Below, one piece after another: positions 8,357-15,974 of a stretch of DNA of 64,000 bases. Position numbers and translations under genes: made by a program. The stretch comes from Holophagales bacterium (GTDB taxonomy: Bacteria; Acidobacteriota; Thermoanaerobaculia; UBA5066), in the NCBI GenBank assembly GCA_016719485.1, contig JADJZB010000008.1, positions 186,001-250,000 on the forward strand. The letters are read 5' to 3'. Position 1 is the first letter of the stretch; every line of letters starts with the position of its first letter. Below the pieces are notes generated by a model. The model made no database searches and was not told where the DNA came from. It saw nothing but the letters and a program-made list of their open reading frames with translations.

Positions 8357-8791
8357 CTACGGTTTCTTGCCGAAGAGCTGGTCGAAGGCGGAGCGGGCCT
8401 GGTCCGGCGTGTCGGTCGCCTTCCGGCCCGTGAGGTCGAGCGTGACGGCGGGCTCGTAGAACGTGCACGCGTTCGCGCGCGACTTCGCGGAGATGGGGGC
8501 CGGGATCGGCTGCCGGCACTGGAACTGGGCTCCGCCGTCGAAATGCCGGCACTGCGCGCAGGCGTGGAGAGGCGTCCCGCACTTGGCACAGACGGCCGCC
8601 GGGGCCACCGCCGGGTCGTTCTTCTCGCCGCAGCCCCGGCAGCGGAAGACCTCCACGCTCGGGCGCCCCGCGCTCCTGCCGCGCGGAGCCCCCTCGAGGC
8701 GCGCCGGGCGATCGTCGGAAGGACCCTGCGGACCGCGGGGCTCGGAAGGGCCTTTGTCCTGGTAGCCGCGCTGGCGGTATCTGCGGTCCAT
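8357..8791 (-). CDS. Conserved hypothetical zinc-ribbon protein
   Basis: 144 residues, ATG start. The charged, Gly/Pro/Arg-rich N-terminus (1-45) is probably disordered. It is followed by a four-Cys zinc ribbon (CRGCGEKND...CAKCGTPLHAC) and a second Cys cluster, AQCRHFDGGAQFQCRQPIP, ending in a NACTFYEPA segment. Seven to eight cysteines in CxxC pairs suggest one or two bound zinc ions. Function is unknown. It lies divergent to the small membrane protein at 8898. The palindrome CGCGGCG-TTA-CGCCGCG at 8841-8857 sits in the shared promoter gap. Confidence 0.7.
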   Translation of the reverse strand: MDRRYRQRGYQDKGPSEPRGPQGPSDDRPARLEGAPRGRSAGRPSVEVFRCRGCGEKNDPAVAPAAVCAKCGTPLHACAQCRHFDGGAQFQCRQPIPAPISAKSRANACTFYEPAVTLDLTGRKATDTPDQARSAFDQLFGKKP

Positions 8792-8840
8792 GGGCGTCTC
8801 CTCGCCCGGGAGCGTGCCGCAGCGGGGCGCGGCGAGTCAA

Positions 8841-8857
8841 CGCGGCGTTACGCCGCG
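8841..8857. promoter_or_regulatory. Perfect palindrome in divergent promoter gap
   Basis: CGCGGCG-TTA-CGCCGCG forms a perfect 7-bp dyad midway between the divergent starts at 8791 and 8898. An operator for both genes is possible; no regulator was identified. Confidence 0.3.
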
Positions 8858-8897
8858 GCGCGGGGTATCGTTGCCGGCCTGTAAGGAGACCGCGCCG

Positions 8898-9269
8898 ATG
8901 AAGCTGGTCCTGCGCATCCTCATCAACGCCGTCGCCCTCGGGGCCGCGGCCTACATCGTTCCCGGGATCCACGCCGGAAGCGTCACGTCGCTGCTCCTCA
9001 CGGCGCTCGTCTTCGGCGTCCTGAACGCGCTCGTGAGGCCGTTCCTCAAGCTCCTCTCCTGCCCGCTCCTCGTCCTGACGCTCGGCCTCTTCACCTTCGT
9101 CCTGAACGCCGTCATGCTCCTGCTGACCGCGCGGCTCGGGCAGCTCTTCGGAATCGACTTCAGCGTCGCCGACTTCTGGACGGCGTTCCTCGGCGCCCTC
9201 GTCGTGTCGGTCGTCTCGGTCCTCCTCTCGTGGGTCCTCATCGACGACGGGAAGCGCGACCGGCCTTGA
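8898..9269 (+). CDS. Small membrane protein, phage-holin-4_2 / YvlD family
   Basis: 123 residues with four hydrophobic helices and a short charged tail. The N-terminus MKLVLRILINAVALGAAAYI and the conserved NALVRPFLKLLSCPLLVLTLG segment match the YvlD-like family (PF04020). Despite the family name, these proteins are chromosomal, widespread and not shown to be lytic holins; some are linked to envelope stress. The ATG at 8898 is preceded by AAGGAG, so the upstream in-frame extension is not used. Confidence 0.85.
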   Translation: MKLVLRILINAVALGAAAYIVPGIHAGSVTSLLLTALVFGVLNALVRPFLKLLSCPLLVLTLGLFTFVLNAVMLLLTARLGQLFGIDFSVADFWTAFLGALVVSVVSVLLSWVLIDDGKRDRP

Positions 9270-9271
9270 CA
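9266..9271 (+). promoter_or_regulatory. Possible -35 element of the aromatic leader
   Basis: A perfect TTGACA overlaps the stop of the preceding gene and lies 23 bases before the leader-peptide GTG. The -10 region at the expected distance is poor, so this is a weak promoter call. Confidence 0.3.
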
Positions 9272-9294
9272 GCCGGGTTATCGTTCCCTTCGTC

Positions 9295-9375
9295 GTGACC
9301 GTGCCGGCGTCCTTCCCCTCGTTTACGGCTTTCGGCGGCGTCTATACGCCGTCCGGCGGAGGGGTGGGCGTGTAG
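9295..9375 (+). CDS. Candidate Phe/Tyr leader peptide of an attenuator
   Basis: A 26-codon frame from GTG to TAG with product MTVPASFPSFTAFGGVYTPS followed by GGGVGV. It holds three Phe codons (9313, 9322, 9331) and one Tyr codon (9343), two of them the locally rare TTT and TAT. It lies directly upstream of a perfect terminator hairpin and of a gene for aromatic amino acid synthesis. Its last codons (9358-9370) overlap a GGAGGGG stretch that can pair with the terminator's 5' arm. A ribosome reaching the stop would therefore mask that stretch, while one stalled at Phe would leave it free. No clear Shine-Dalgarno is seen. Confidence 0.5.
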   Translation: MTVPASFPSFTAFGGVYTPSGGGVGV

Positions 9376-9403
9376 CTCACGGCGGACGAACCGGACCATC
9401 CGG

Positions 9404-9445
9404 AAGCCCCCCTCCCCGAGACGGTGGAGGGGGGCTTTTGGTTTT
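9404..9445 (+). terminator. Intrinsic terminator/attenuator before the aromatic fusion gene
   Basis: AAGCCCCCCTCC (9404-9415) pairs perfectly with GGAGGGGGGCTT (9426-9437). T-rich sequence TTTTGGTTTT follows. It ends about 24 bases before the start codon at 9470, the usual place for an attenuator. The alternative anti-terminator pairs GGAGGGG (9358-9364) with CCCCTCC (9409-9415). It could also serve simply as the terminator of the gene ending at 9269. Confidence 0.85.
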
Positions 9446-9469
9446 CGACGAGATCCCGAGGAGGACCCG

Positions 9470-11380
9470 ATGACGAACCGGAACGAGACGAACGAACCCC
9501 TGGAACGATGCGAACGGCGCGTCCTGTGCGCCGGCTACCAGGGCCGGGAGGGCTCCTTCGGGGCCCGGGCGGCGGCGATGAGCGGCCGACCGGTGGCGCT
9601 GCCGACGTTCCCGGCCCTCCTTTCGGCCCTCGTCTCCGGAGAGGTCGACGAGGCGCTCCTCCCCGCGATCGACCGGGTCATCGGCCCGGTCGTCGAGGCC
9701 CTCTTCCCGCTCGGCCAGACCGTCGACGCCGGGGCCCGCCTCGTCGTCCTGGGCGAGGTGGAGATCCCCATGCGCCTCGTCCTGGCCGTGCCCCGCGGCC
9801 TCGACCTCGAGGCCGTCACGGAGGTTCACTCGCAGCCTCCGGTCCTCAGGCAGTGCACGGCCCTCCTGGCGCGCCTGGGAGCGCGTGCCGTGGAGGAGGC
9901 CGACACCGCCGACGCGGCCGTGCGCGTGGCGCGCCTCGGGGGACCGCGCGCCGCCGTCTGCTCGGAGGAGGCGGCGCTCGCGGCGGAGCTCGTCCCGCTC
10001 CTCGAGGACGTCTCGGACCTGCGGCCCAACGGCACGGTGTTCTGGCGGCTGGCGAGGGAGAACGCGTCCGGCGGCGAGACGGCCCCGTTGCGCGTCCTTC
10101 GCGTCACGACGGAGCGCCTCGCGGCGCACCTGCGGCAGGCGGGGCTCGAGGTCGTCTCCTCCGGCCCGGGAGCCGGCTTCGCGGTCGTCCCGGAGTCGTT
10201 TCTGCCGGCGGTGGCCGCCGCCCTCGGCGAGTCGAAGGCCAGGGGCGCGGTCTGGCTCGGGCCCTCGCCCGAGGTCGCGCGCCGGCCGCGGATCGAGAGC
10301 CTCCCGCGCGCGACCGACCTCCTCCCGCCGACGGTCGTCTCCGTCGGCGGGTTCCGTGTCGGCGGAGGGGCCCGCGCGGTGATCGCCGGGCCGTGCGCCG
10401 TGGAGTCGGAAGAGCAGGTGCAGAGGCTCGCGCGGGCCGTGGCGCGGGCGGGGGCGACGGCCCTGCGGGGGGGCGTCTTCAAGCCGAGGACCTCCCCGTA
10501 CGCGTTCCAGGGCCACGGCCTGCAGGCGCTGCACTGGCTGAAGGCGGCGGGCGAAAGCGTCGGGCTTCCCGTCGTCACCGAGGTGATGGCCCCCGCGCAG
10601 GTCGGACCGGTCGCCGAGCTCGCGGACGTCCTCCAGATCGGGGCGCGCAACTGCCAGAACTACGACCTCCTGAAGGAGGCCGGCGGGGCGGGACGCCCGG
10701 TCCTCCTCAAGCGCGGATTCGGGACGACCGTCGCCGAGTGGCTCTCGTCGGCCGAGTACCTCCTCGACGCGGGGTGCGAGGGCGTGATGCTGTGCGAGCG
10801 GGGAATCCGGACGTTCGAGAGCTCGACGCGCGGGACGCTCGACCTCGGGGGGCTCCTCGCGGCCCGCCACCTGACGCACCTGCCGCTGCTGGCCGACCCG
10901 TCCCACGCGTCCGGCCGCAAGGAGCTCGTGCCGGGCCTGGCCCGCGCCGCCTGGGGCGCGGGGGTCGACGGCCTGATCATCGAGGTCCACGACGCCCCCG
11001 AGTCGGCGTGGTGCGACGGCCCCCAGGCTCTCCTGCCGGAGGAGCTCGAGCGGCTCTGCGACGACTTCGGCCTCCTGCCGGGAGCGACACCGTCCATCGA
11101 GAGGGTGAGAACGGCGATCGATGCGGTCGACCGGGAGATCGGCCGCCTCGTCGTCCGGCGTCTCGAGCTCTGCCGGAGGGTCGCCGGTGCCAAGCGCGCC
11201 GCCGGCGTGCCGCTTCGCGACGCGGTGCGCGAGGAGAGCGTCACGGCGCGCTACCTCGAGACGCCGGGGATGGACGAGACCTCGGCCCGGCGCCTCGCGG
11301 ATTCGCTCATCGCGATGGGGCTCACGGCGGAAGGGTGGACGCCGGACGTCGCCGCCCCCCAGCCGCTCACTCCCCGATGA
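9470..11380 (+). CDS. Fusion: prephenate dehydratase-like / DAHP synthase (type I beta) / chorismate mutase
   Basis: 636 residues, ATG with GAGGAGG upstream. Residues about 18-195 resemble prephenate dehydratase (YQGREGSFGARAA, HSQPPVLRQC). However, the ENS motif reads AIDR and the TRF motif reads GTVF, so catalysis is doubtful. About 295-535 is a DAHP synthase (IAGPCAVESEEQ, GGVFKPRTSPYAFQG, QIGARNCQNYDLLKE, LLKRGFG, DPSHASGRKELV), the first shikimate-pathway enzyme. About 541-612 is an AroQ chorismate mutase (RTAIDAVDREIGRLVVRR, then GAKRAAGVPLRD). The dehydratase-like and middle parts may sense Phe or Tyr. The candidate Phe/Tyr attenuator upstream fits feedback control of this committed step. 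Confidence 0.9.
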   Translation: MTNRNETNEPLERCERRVLCAGYQGREGSFGARAAAMSGRPVALPTFPALLSALVSGEVDEALLPAIDRVIGPVVEALFPLGQTVDAGARLVVLGEVEIPMRLVLAVPRGLDLEAVTEVHSQPPVLRQCTALLARLGARAVEEADTADAAVRVARLGGPRAAVCSEEAALAAELVPLLEDVSDLRPNGTVFWRLARENASGGETAPLRVLRVTTERLAAHLRQAGLEVVSSGPGAGFAVVPESFLPAVAAALGESKARGAVWLGPSPEVARRPRIESLPRATDLLPPTVVSVGGFRVGGGARAVIAGPCAVESEEQVQRLARAVARAGATALRGGVFKPRTSPYAFQGHGLQALHWLKAAGESVGLPVVTEVMAPAQVGPVAELADVLQIGARNCQNYDLLKEAGGAGRPVLLKRGFGTTVAEWLSSAEYLLDAGCEGVMLCERGIRTFESSTRGTLDLGGLLAARHLTHLPLLADPSHASGRKELVPGLARAAWGAGVDGLIIEVHDAPESAWCDGPQALLPEELERLCDDFGLLPGATPSIERVRTAIDAVDREIGRLVVRRLELCRRVAGAKRAAGVPLRDAVREESVTARYLETPGMDETSARRLADSLIAMGLTAEGWTPDVAAPQPLTPR

Positions 11381-11786
11381 TCTTGATGAGGACCCTCTTG
11401 GACCGCCGCCCGTCCCACTCGCCGTAGAAGACCTGCTCCCAGGGCCCGAGGTCGAGCCGCCCCGCGGTGATCGCGAGGACGGCCTCGCGCCCCATGAGCT
11501 GTCTCTTCACGTGGGCGTCGGCGTTCTCCTCGCCGGTGTCGTTGTGCCGCCACGAACGGACGGGCTCGTGCGGCACGAGCGCCTCGAAGAAGCGCTCGAA
11601 GTCGGCGAGGAGGCCCCTCTCGTCGTCGTTGACGAAGACCGAGGCGGTGATGTGCATCGGGTTGACGAGGCAGAGACCCTCGGCGACGCCGCTCTCGCGG
11701 ATGGCGGCCTCGACCTCGGGGGTCACGTTCACGAAACCGATCCGCTTCGGAACGTGGAAGGTGAGCTCTTTGCGGTACGACTTCAC
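11367..11786 (-). CDS. yjbQ: YjbQ family protein (UPF0047, secondary thiamine-phosphate synthase family)
   Basis: 139 residues, the normal family length. Typical stretches are ESGVAEGLCLVNPMHITASV, the SWRHNDTGEENADAHVKRQL region with conserved His, Asn and Asp/Glu, and the LGPWEQVFYGEWDGRR C-terminal strand. Escherichia coli YjbQ has weak thiamine-phosphate synthase activity in vitro; the true role is unsettled. The gene is convergent with, and overlaps by 14 bases, the aromatic fusion gene. It is divergent from the Fur-family gene, with 47 bases between. Confidence 0.92.
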   Translation of the reverse strand: MKSYRKELTFHVPKRIGFVNVTPEVEAAIRESGVAEGLCLVNPMHITASVFVNDDERGLLADFERFFEALVPHEPVRSWRHNDTGEENADAHVKRQLMGREAVLAITAGRLDLGPWEQVFYGEWDGRRSKRVLIKIIGE

Positions 11787-11833
11787 GGTCCCCGCCCTCC
11801 CGGTCGGGGCCGGGTTGCGATATCGTCTCCGTC

Positions 11834-12304
11834 ATGACGGAAACCGTCGAGGAACGCCGACTTTTCGCCGATTTCCTGAGGCGACGCGGGCTCAAGACCA
11901 CCCGCGAGAGGACCGCCCTCTTCGAGGAGATCTTCGCCACCCACCACCACTTCGACGCCGACGACCTCGTCGTGCGGCTGCGGGGAAAGGGAAAGAAGGT
12001 CAGCCGGGCGACGGTCTACCGGACGCTCGACCTCCTCTACGACTGCGGCCTCGTCTCGCGCGTTCGTCTGAACGACGAGAAGTACCGCTACGAGAGGCTC
12101 CTCGTCGGCGAGCACCACGACCACCTCGTCTGCACCTCCTGCGGCGGCGTCATCGAGTTCGTCGATTCGCGCATCGAGGAGCTGCAGGATGCGGTCTGCC
12201 GGAAGTACGGCTTCGCGGCGACGACGCACTCGCACCAGATCCGCGGGGTCTGCGCCGAATGCCAGGTGCGCGATGGGAAGTCCCGCGGGTCCACGCCCGC
12301 GTAA
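11834..12304 (+). CDS. Fur-family metal-dependent transcriptional regulator
   Basis: 156 residues. The N-terminal winged helix (about 1-85) includes TTRERTALFEEIFATHHHFD and VSRATVYRTLDLL, the recognition-helix region. The C-terminal dimerisation and metal-binding part has HHDHLVCTSCGGVIEF and a second pair, CAEC, giving the structural CxxC-CxxC zinc site. Histidines HHHF and HSHQ provide the regulatory site. It could be Fur, Zur or PerR; the sequence alone does not settle the metal. It is followed 9 bases later by a photolyase gene and divergent from yjbQ. Confidence 0.92.
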   Translation: MTETVEERRLFADFLRRRGLKTTRERTALFEEIFATHHHFDADDLVVRLRGKGKKVSRATVYRTLDLLYDCGLVSRVRLNDEKYRYERLLVGEHHDHLVCTSCGGVIEFVDSRIEELQDAVCRKYGFAATTHSHQIRGVCAECQVRDGKSRGSTPA

Positions 12305-12313
12305 AGGGGGCGG

Positions 12314-13738
12314 ATGGCCCCCGCGATCGTCTGGTTCCGGAGGAACCTGCGCCTCGACGACAACCTCCCGCTCGACGCGGCCATTCGGGCGCACGACGGG
12401 CTGGTTCCGGTCTTCGTTCTCGACGACCACTACCTGACCGAGGACTATTCCCCTCCCCGGCTCCGGTTCCTCGCCCAGAGCCTCCGCGAGCTGGAATCGG
12501 ACCTCGCGGCGAGGGGTTCCCGGCTTCTCTTCCGGAGAGGGCCCACGGGCGAGGCTCTCGCGGCCCTCGCCCGAGAGACGGGCGCCGATGCCGTCTACTC
12601 GCACCTCGACCACGAGCCGCACGGGACCGCGCTCACGAGCGAGGTCCGGACGGCCCTCTCCGCTCAGGGAACGAAGCTGAGCCTTCTCCCCGACCTCCAC
12701 CTCGTCCCGCCCGGGTCGCTGCGGACCGAGGCGGGGAAGCCGTTCGCCGTCTACACCCCGTTCTCGCGCCGCTGGCGCGAGGCGGACAAGACGGCCCCCG
12801 TTCCCGCGCCGTCGCGGGTGGCCACGCCGCCCGCCGTTCTCGATCCCCGCTTCCCGTCGATCCCGATGTCTCGACCCCGCGGCTTTCGCGCCGAGGGTGC
12901 GCCCGCGAACCCGGCCGGCGGCTCCCGCGAGGGCAGGAGGCTCTGGGACGCGTTCCGCGCGAGCGCGCTGTTGTGTTACGCCGGGGCGCGGGACCTCCCC
13001 GGCGTCGAGGGCACGTCCCGGCTCTCGCCGCACCTGCGCTTCGGGACGGTCGGCATCCGCCGCCTCCTCGCCGAGGCGCGGGCCGGGTGGAAGGACGCCG
13101 GCGCGGCCGGCCGCGGGTCGATCGACGTCTTCGTCGGCGAGCTGGCGTGGCGCGAGTTCTACGCGTCGATCCTCGCGGCGTTTCCGAGGCTTCTGACCGA
13201 GAGCTTCCGGAGGGAGTTCGAGGCCTTTCCCTGGGTCACGGGAGACGAAGAGGAGGAACGTTTCGCGGCGTGGTGCGGCGGGCGCACCGGCTACCCGATC
13301 GTCGACGCGGGAATGCGGCAGCTCGCGCACGAGGGGTGGATGCACAACCGCGTCCGGATGGTCGTGGCCTCCTTCCTGACGAAGCACCTCCTCGTCGACT
13401 GGCGGCGCGGCGAGGCGCTCTTCCGGGCGCGCCTCGCCGACGGCGACCCCGCCTCCAACAACGGCGGCTGGCAGTGGTCCGCCGGCTGCGGCACCGACGC
13501 GCAGCCCTTCTTCCGGATCTTCAACCCCGTCCTGCAGGGAGAGCGGTTCGACCCGGACGGGACGTACGTGAAGCGCTGGGTCCCCGAGCTCGCCGACTGG
13601 AAGCGCGCGGGGAAGGACCTCCACGCGCCGTGGCGGTCCTCTTCCCCACCTCCGGGCTACCCCGCCCCCATCGTCGACCACGCCCAGGCCCGGGCGAAGG
13701 CGCTCGCGGCCTTCGCGACGATCAGGGCCGTGCGCTGA
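12314..13738 (+). CDS. phrB: Deoxyribodipyrimidine photo-lyase (class I CPD photolyase/cryptochrome family)
   Basis: 474 residues. It uses FAD and blue light to split cyclobutane pyrimidine dimers. The N-terminal antenna domain begins PAIVWFRRNLRLDDNLPLDA. The FAD-binding C-terminal half shows the conserved YPIVDAGMRQL, HNRVRMVVASFLTKHLLVDW and DGDPASNNGGWQWSAGCGTD runs, including Trp residues of the electron-transfer chain. The start is ATG 12314 with AAAGGGGG upstream, 9 bases after the Fur-family stop, so the two are probably co-transcribed. The end overlaps the convergent transglycosylase gene by 17 bases. Confidence 0.95.
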   Translation: MAPAIVWFRRNLRLDDNLPLDAAIRAHDGLVPVFVLDDHYLTEDYSPPRLRFLAQSLRELESDLAARGSRLLFRRGPTGEALAALARETGADAVYSHLDHEPHGTALTSEVRTALSAQGTKLSLLPDLHLVPPGSLRTEAGKPFAVYTPFSRRWREADKTAPVPAPSRVATPPAVLDPRFPSIPMSRPRGFRAEGAPANPAGGSREGRRLWDAFRASALLCYAGARDLPGVEGTSRLSPHLRFGTVGIRRLLAEARAGWKDAGAAGRGSIDVFVGELAWREFYASILAAFPRLLTESFRREFEAFPWVTGDEEEERFAAWCGGRTGYPIVDAGMRQLAHEGWMHNRVRMVVASFLTKHLLVDWRRGEALFRARLADGDPASNNGGWQWSAGCGTDAQPFFRIFNPVLQGERFDPDGTYVKRWVPELADWKRAGKDLHAPWRSSSPPPGYPAPIVDHAQARAKALAAFATIRAVR

Positions 13739-15974
13739 CCGCGTTCCCGGCGAGCGGGAGCGCATCCACGGGGACGCCGTGGAGGACGGCGTATGCCGCC
13801 TCGAAGAAGAGAACCCGTTTCACGTAGTCGCGGGGCTCGAAGAGCGGCATCGCTTCGAGGAACTCGTCGGCGGCGAGGCCGGGGGCCTGCCTGCGCCAGC
13901 GCTTCGGCCGCCCGGGTCCGGCGTTGTAGCCGGCGAGCGCCGCGATCCGGTCGCCGTCGAAATCGCGCAGCATCATCGCGAGGTAGCGCGCCCCGAGCTT
14001 CACGTTCACCTCGGGGTCCTTCAGGTCGGGCCGGCCGCGCCTTTTCTCCTGGCGAAGGAGGTAGCGCCCCGTGCCCGGCATCACCTGCATCAGGCCGGTG
14101 GCGCCCGCGCCGGACCGGGCCGCGGTCTGGAAGAGGCTCTCCTGGCGGATGACGCCGTAGACGAGCGCGGGCGGCAGGCCGTTCGCCGCGGCCTCCCGGA
14201 CGATCAGCGCCTCCTGCCGGAAGGGGTAGTAGGCGCGGCGGACCGCGAGAGGCACGGCTCCTTCGTCCGGTGTCCCGAGCTCGGGCCAGCGGGACTTCAG
14301 GAACGCCGTCGCCCGACGGAATTCGTCCCGCTCGGCCGCGCAGGCGGCGAGGAAGAACGGGTCGGACGAGCCCTCCGACTCGGCGGCGTCCTCGGCCAGG
14401 GAGGCGAGCCCCAGGCCGAGGAGCTCCCGCGACGGCAGCGACGGAGCGTCGGGGCGGAGGAGGTGGAGGGAGGCCGGCCGCGAGGTCTCGACGAGGAGCG
14501 CGGCGGAGACGGGAACGCCGATGCGCGCTCCCGCCCAGCGGGCGTAGAGGTCGGGAACGGCGGTCGTGACGAGGGAGGCGTAGAGGGATCGCGCGGGGAC
14601 TTCCCGCCCGGCCGCTTCGAGGGAGCGGGCCGCCCAGTAGGTCGCCCGCCGGCGGACCGCGACGTCGCGGTAGAGGGCCGCCTGCCGCTGGAACGCAGCG
14701 GCTGAAGACCGGAGCGCCGCCGGGGCGCGCGAGAGGGTGGGAAGGAAGGCCGAGCGGAAGAGGTCCTCGGCACCGAGCGTCGTCGTCGGGTCGATCGCGA
14801 GCAGCGCCGGCAGGTGGCGGAGAACCTCGTCGTAAGAGCCGAAACGGGCGGCAGCGCGAATCACCTCCGTCAGGACCCGGCGACGGTCCTGGAGCTCGAG
14901 GGAGCGGGCGAGCAGGCCGTCAGCCCGTGCCGCGAGGGCGCGATAGGCCGTGACGGTTTCCGCCGGAGGCCCGGCGCGCGGGGTCCCTGGAGCGGGAGGC
15001 GGGCGCGCCGGGGCCTTCTTGCCCTTCGCGCGTCGAGAGGAGGGCCGCGGAGACGGCTCGCCGAGAAGCCGAAGTTCGGCCGCCAGGAGGATCGACTCGA
15101 TCCGAAGCCGCTCGGCGTCGCTGCGTCCGGAGACCGCTGGCGGCTTTACGAGCGCGTCCCGCGCCGCCTTCGCGCGCCCCCCGGCCAGGAGCAGCGCTGC
15201 GGCGTCGAGACGGAAACCCGGGGTATTCGCGAGCGGGAGTGCCAGCTCCGCGGCAGCGGAAGGGAGACGGGTCGCGAGAGCTCCGGCCCGGAGGAGCCTC
15301 AGCTCAGGTCCTCCGCGCGTGACGGTCTCCCAGAGGAGCGTGCGATCCGCCGGCTCGAAGAGGTCGGGGGCCGACTCGGCGGCACCCGGAAGGTCGCGGA
15401 CGAGAGCCGCCATCCGCGCCGTCGCCTCCGCGCGCGTCGCGGCCGCGCGGCTCCGGCCGAGCGCGGAGGCGATCCGCGCCCTCTCGGTTCCTGGGGAACG
15501 GTCTGCCCAGGCGTCCCAGGCGGTGCGGACGGCCTGCTTCTCGGCGGGCGTCCGGGCGATGCGGGAGGCGGAGAGCAGGGCGGCGCGGGCGAAGGTCTCG
15601 GAGCGGGCGTCCCGCGCGAAAGCCAGAAGGCGGGTCACGAGCCCGACGGCGGCGGCGCCGGGCCGCGTGCGCCGCGCCTCCACGTCGAGCCCGAGCCAGT
15701 GGCCCAGGTCGGGGAGGCCGAGAGGACCGGCGTCGAGGCCGGCGGAAGGTGGCGGAGCCTTCGAATCTTCCGCGGCGACGACCTCCCGGGCCAGGGAAGC
15801 GCGGAGGGTGAAGAGACCCGCGCCTGCGAAAGTGGCGAAGGGGTCGGCCATCCCCTCGCGCGCACCCCGCCGGGCCGCCGCGAGGGCCTCTTCCCGGGAC
15901 GGCGCGACTCCCCCCGCAGCGCCGGCCAGAAAGGCCGCCGCGAGCAGGAGCGGGGCGTACCGAAAGGACGTCAG
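13722..15974 (-). CDS. Soluble-type lytic murein transglycosylase (SLT domain) with long helical N-terminus
   Basis: About 750 residues. A signal peptide (YAPLLLAAAFLAGAAGG) leads into a long Ala/Arg/Leu-rich helical repeat region like the superhelical ring of Slt70. The C-terminal SLT domain (about 585-720) shows YGVIRQESLFQTAARSGAGA with the catalytic Glu, then GLMQVMPGT and ALAGYNAGPG. It would cleave peptidoglycan glycan strands in the periplasm. No ATG, GTG or TTG lies where the signal peptide must begin. The in-frame CTG at 15974, whose CTGA overlaps the preceding gene's stop, is taken as the start; an internal ATG would delete the signal peptide. Confidence 0.88.
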   Translation of the reverse strand: MTSFRYAPLLLAAAFLAGAAGGVAPSREEALAAARRGAREGMADPFATFAGAGLFTLRASLAREVVAAEDSKAPPPSAGLDAGPLGLPDLGHWLGLDVEARRTRPGAAAVGLVTRLLAFARDARSETFARAALLSASRIARTPAEKQAVRTAWDAWADRSPGTERARIASALGRSRAAATRAEATARMAALVRDLPGAAESAPDLFEPADRTLLWETVTRGGPELRLLRAGALATRLPSAAAELALPLANTPGFRLDAAALLLAGGRAKAARDALVKPPAVSGRSDAERLRIESILLAAELRLLGEPSPRPSSRRAKGKKAPARPPPAPGTPRAGPPAETVTAYRALAARADGLLARSLELQDRRRVLTEVIRAAARFGSYDEVLRHLPALLAIDPTTTLGAEDLFRSAFLPTLSRAPAALRSSAAAFQRQAALYRDVAVRRRATYWAARSLEAAGREVPARSLYASLVTTAVPDLYARWAGARIGVPVSAALLVETSRPASLHLLRPDAPSLPSRELLGLGLASLAEDAAESEGSSDPFFLAACAAERDEFRRATAFLKSRWPELGTPDEGAVPLAVRRAYYPFRQEALIVREAAANGLPPALVYGVIRQESLFQTAARSGAGATGLMQVMPGTGRYLLRQEKRRGRPDLKDPEVNVKLGARYLAMMLRDFDGDRIAALAGYNAGPGRPKRWRRQAPGLAADEFLEAMPLFEPRDYVKRVLFFEAAYAVLHGVPVDALPLAGNAVSARP

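Noticed and set aside
9367..9380. GGGCGTGTAGCTCA looks like the 5' end of a tRNA
   Set aside because: No D-loop, anticodon arm or T-arm follows; the stretch instead carries the leader stop codon and the attenuator region.
9361..9445. T-box riboswitch for an aromatic tRNA
   Set aside because: No T-box core sequence (TGGNACCGCG) or Stem I pattern is present; the Phe-codon leader explains the region better.
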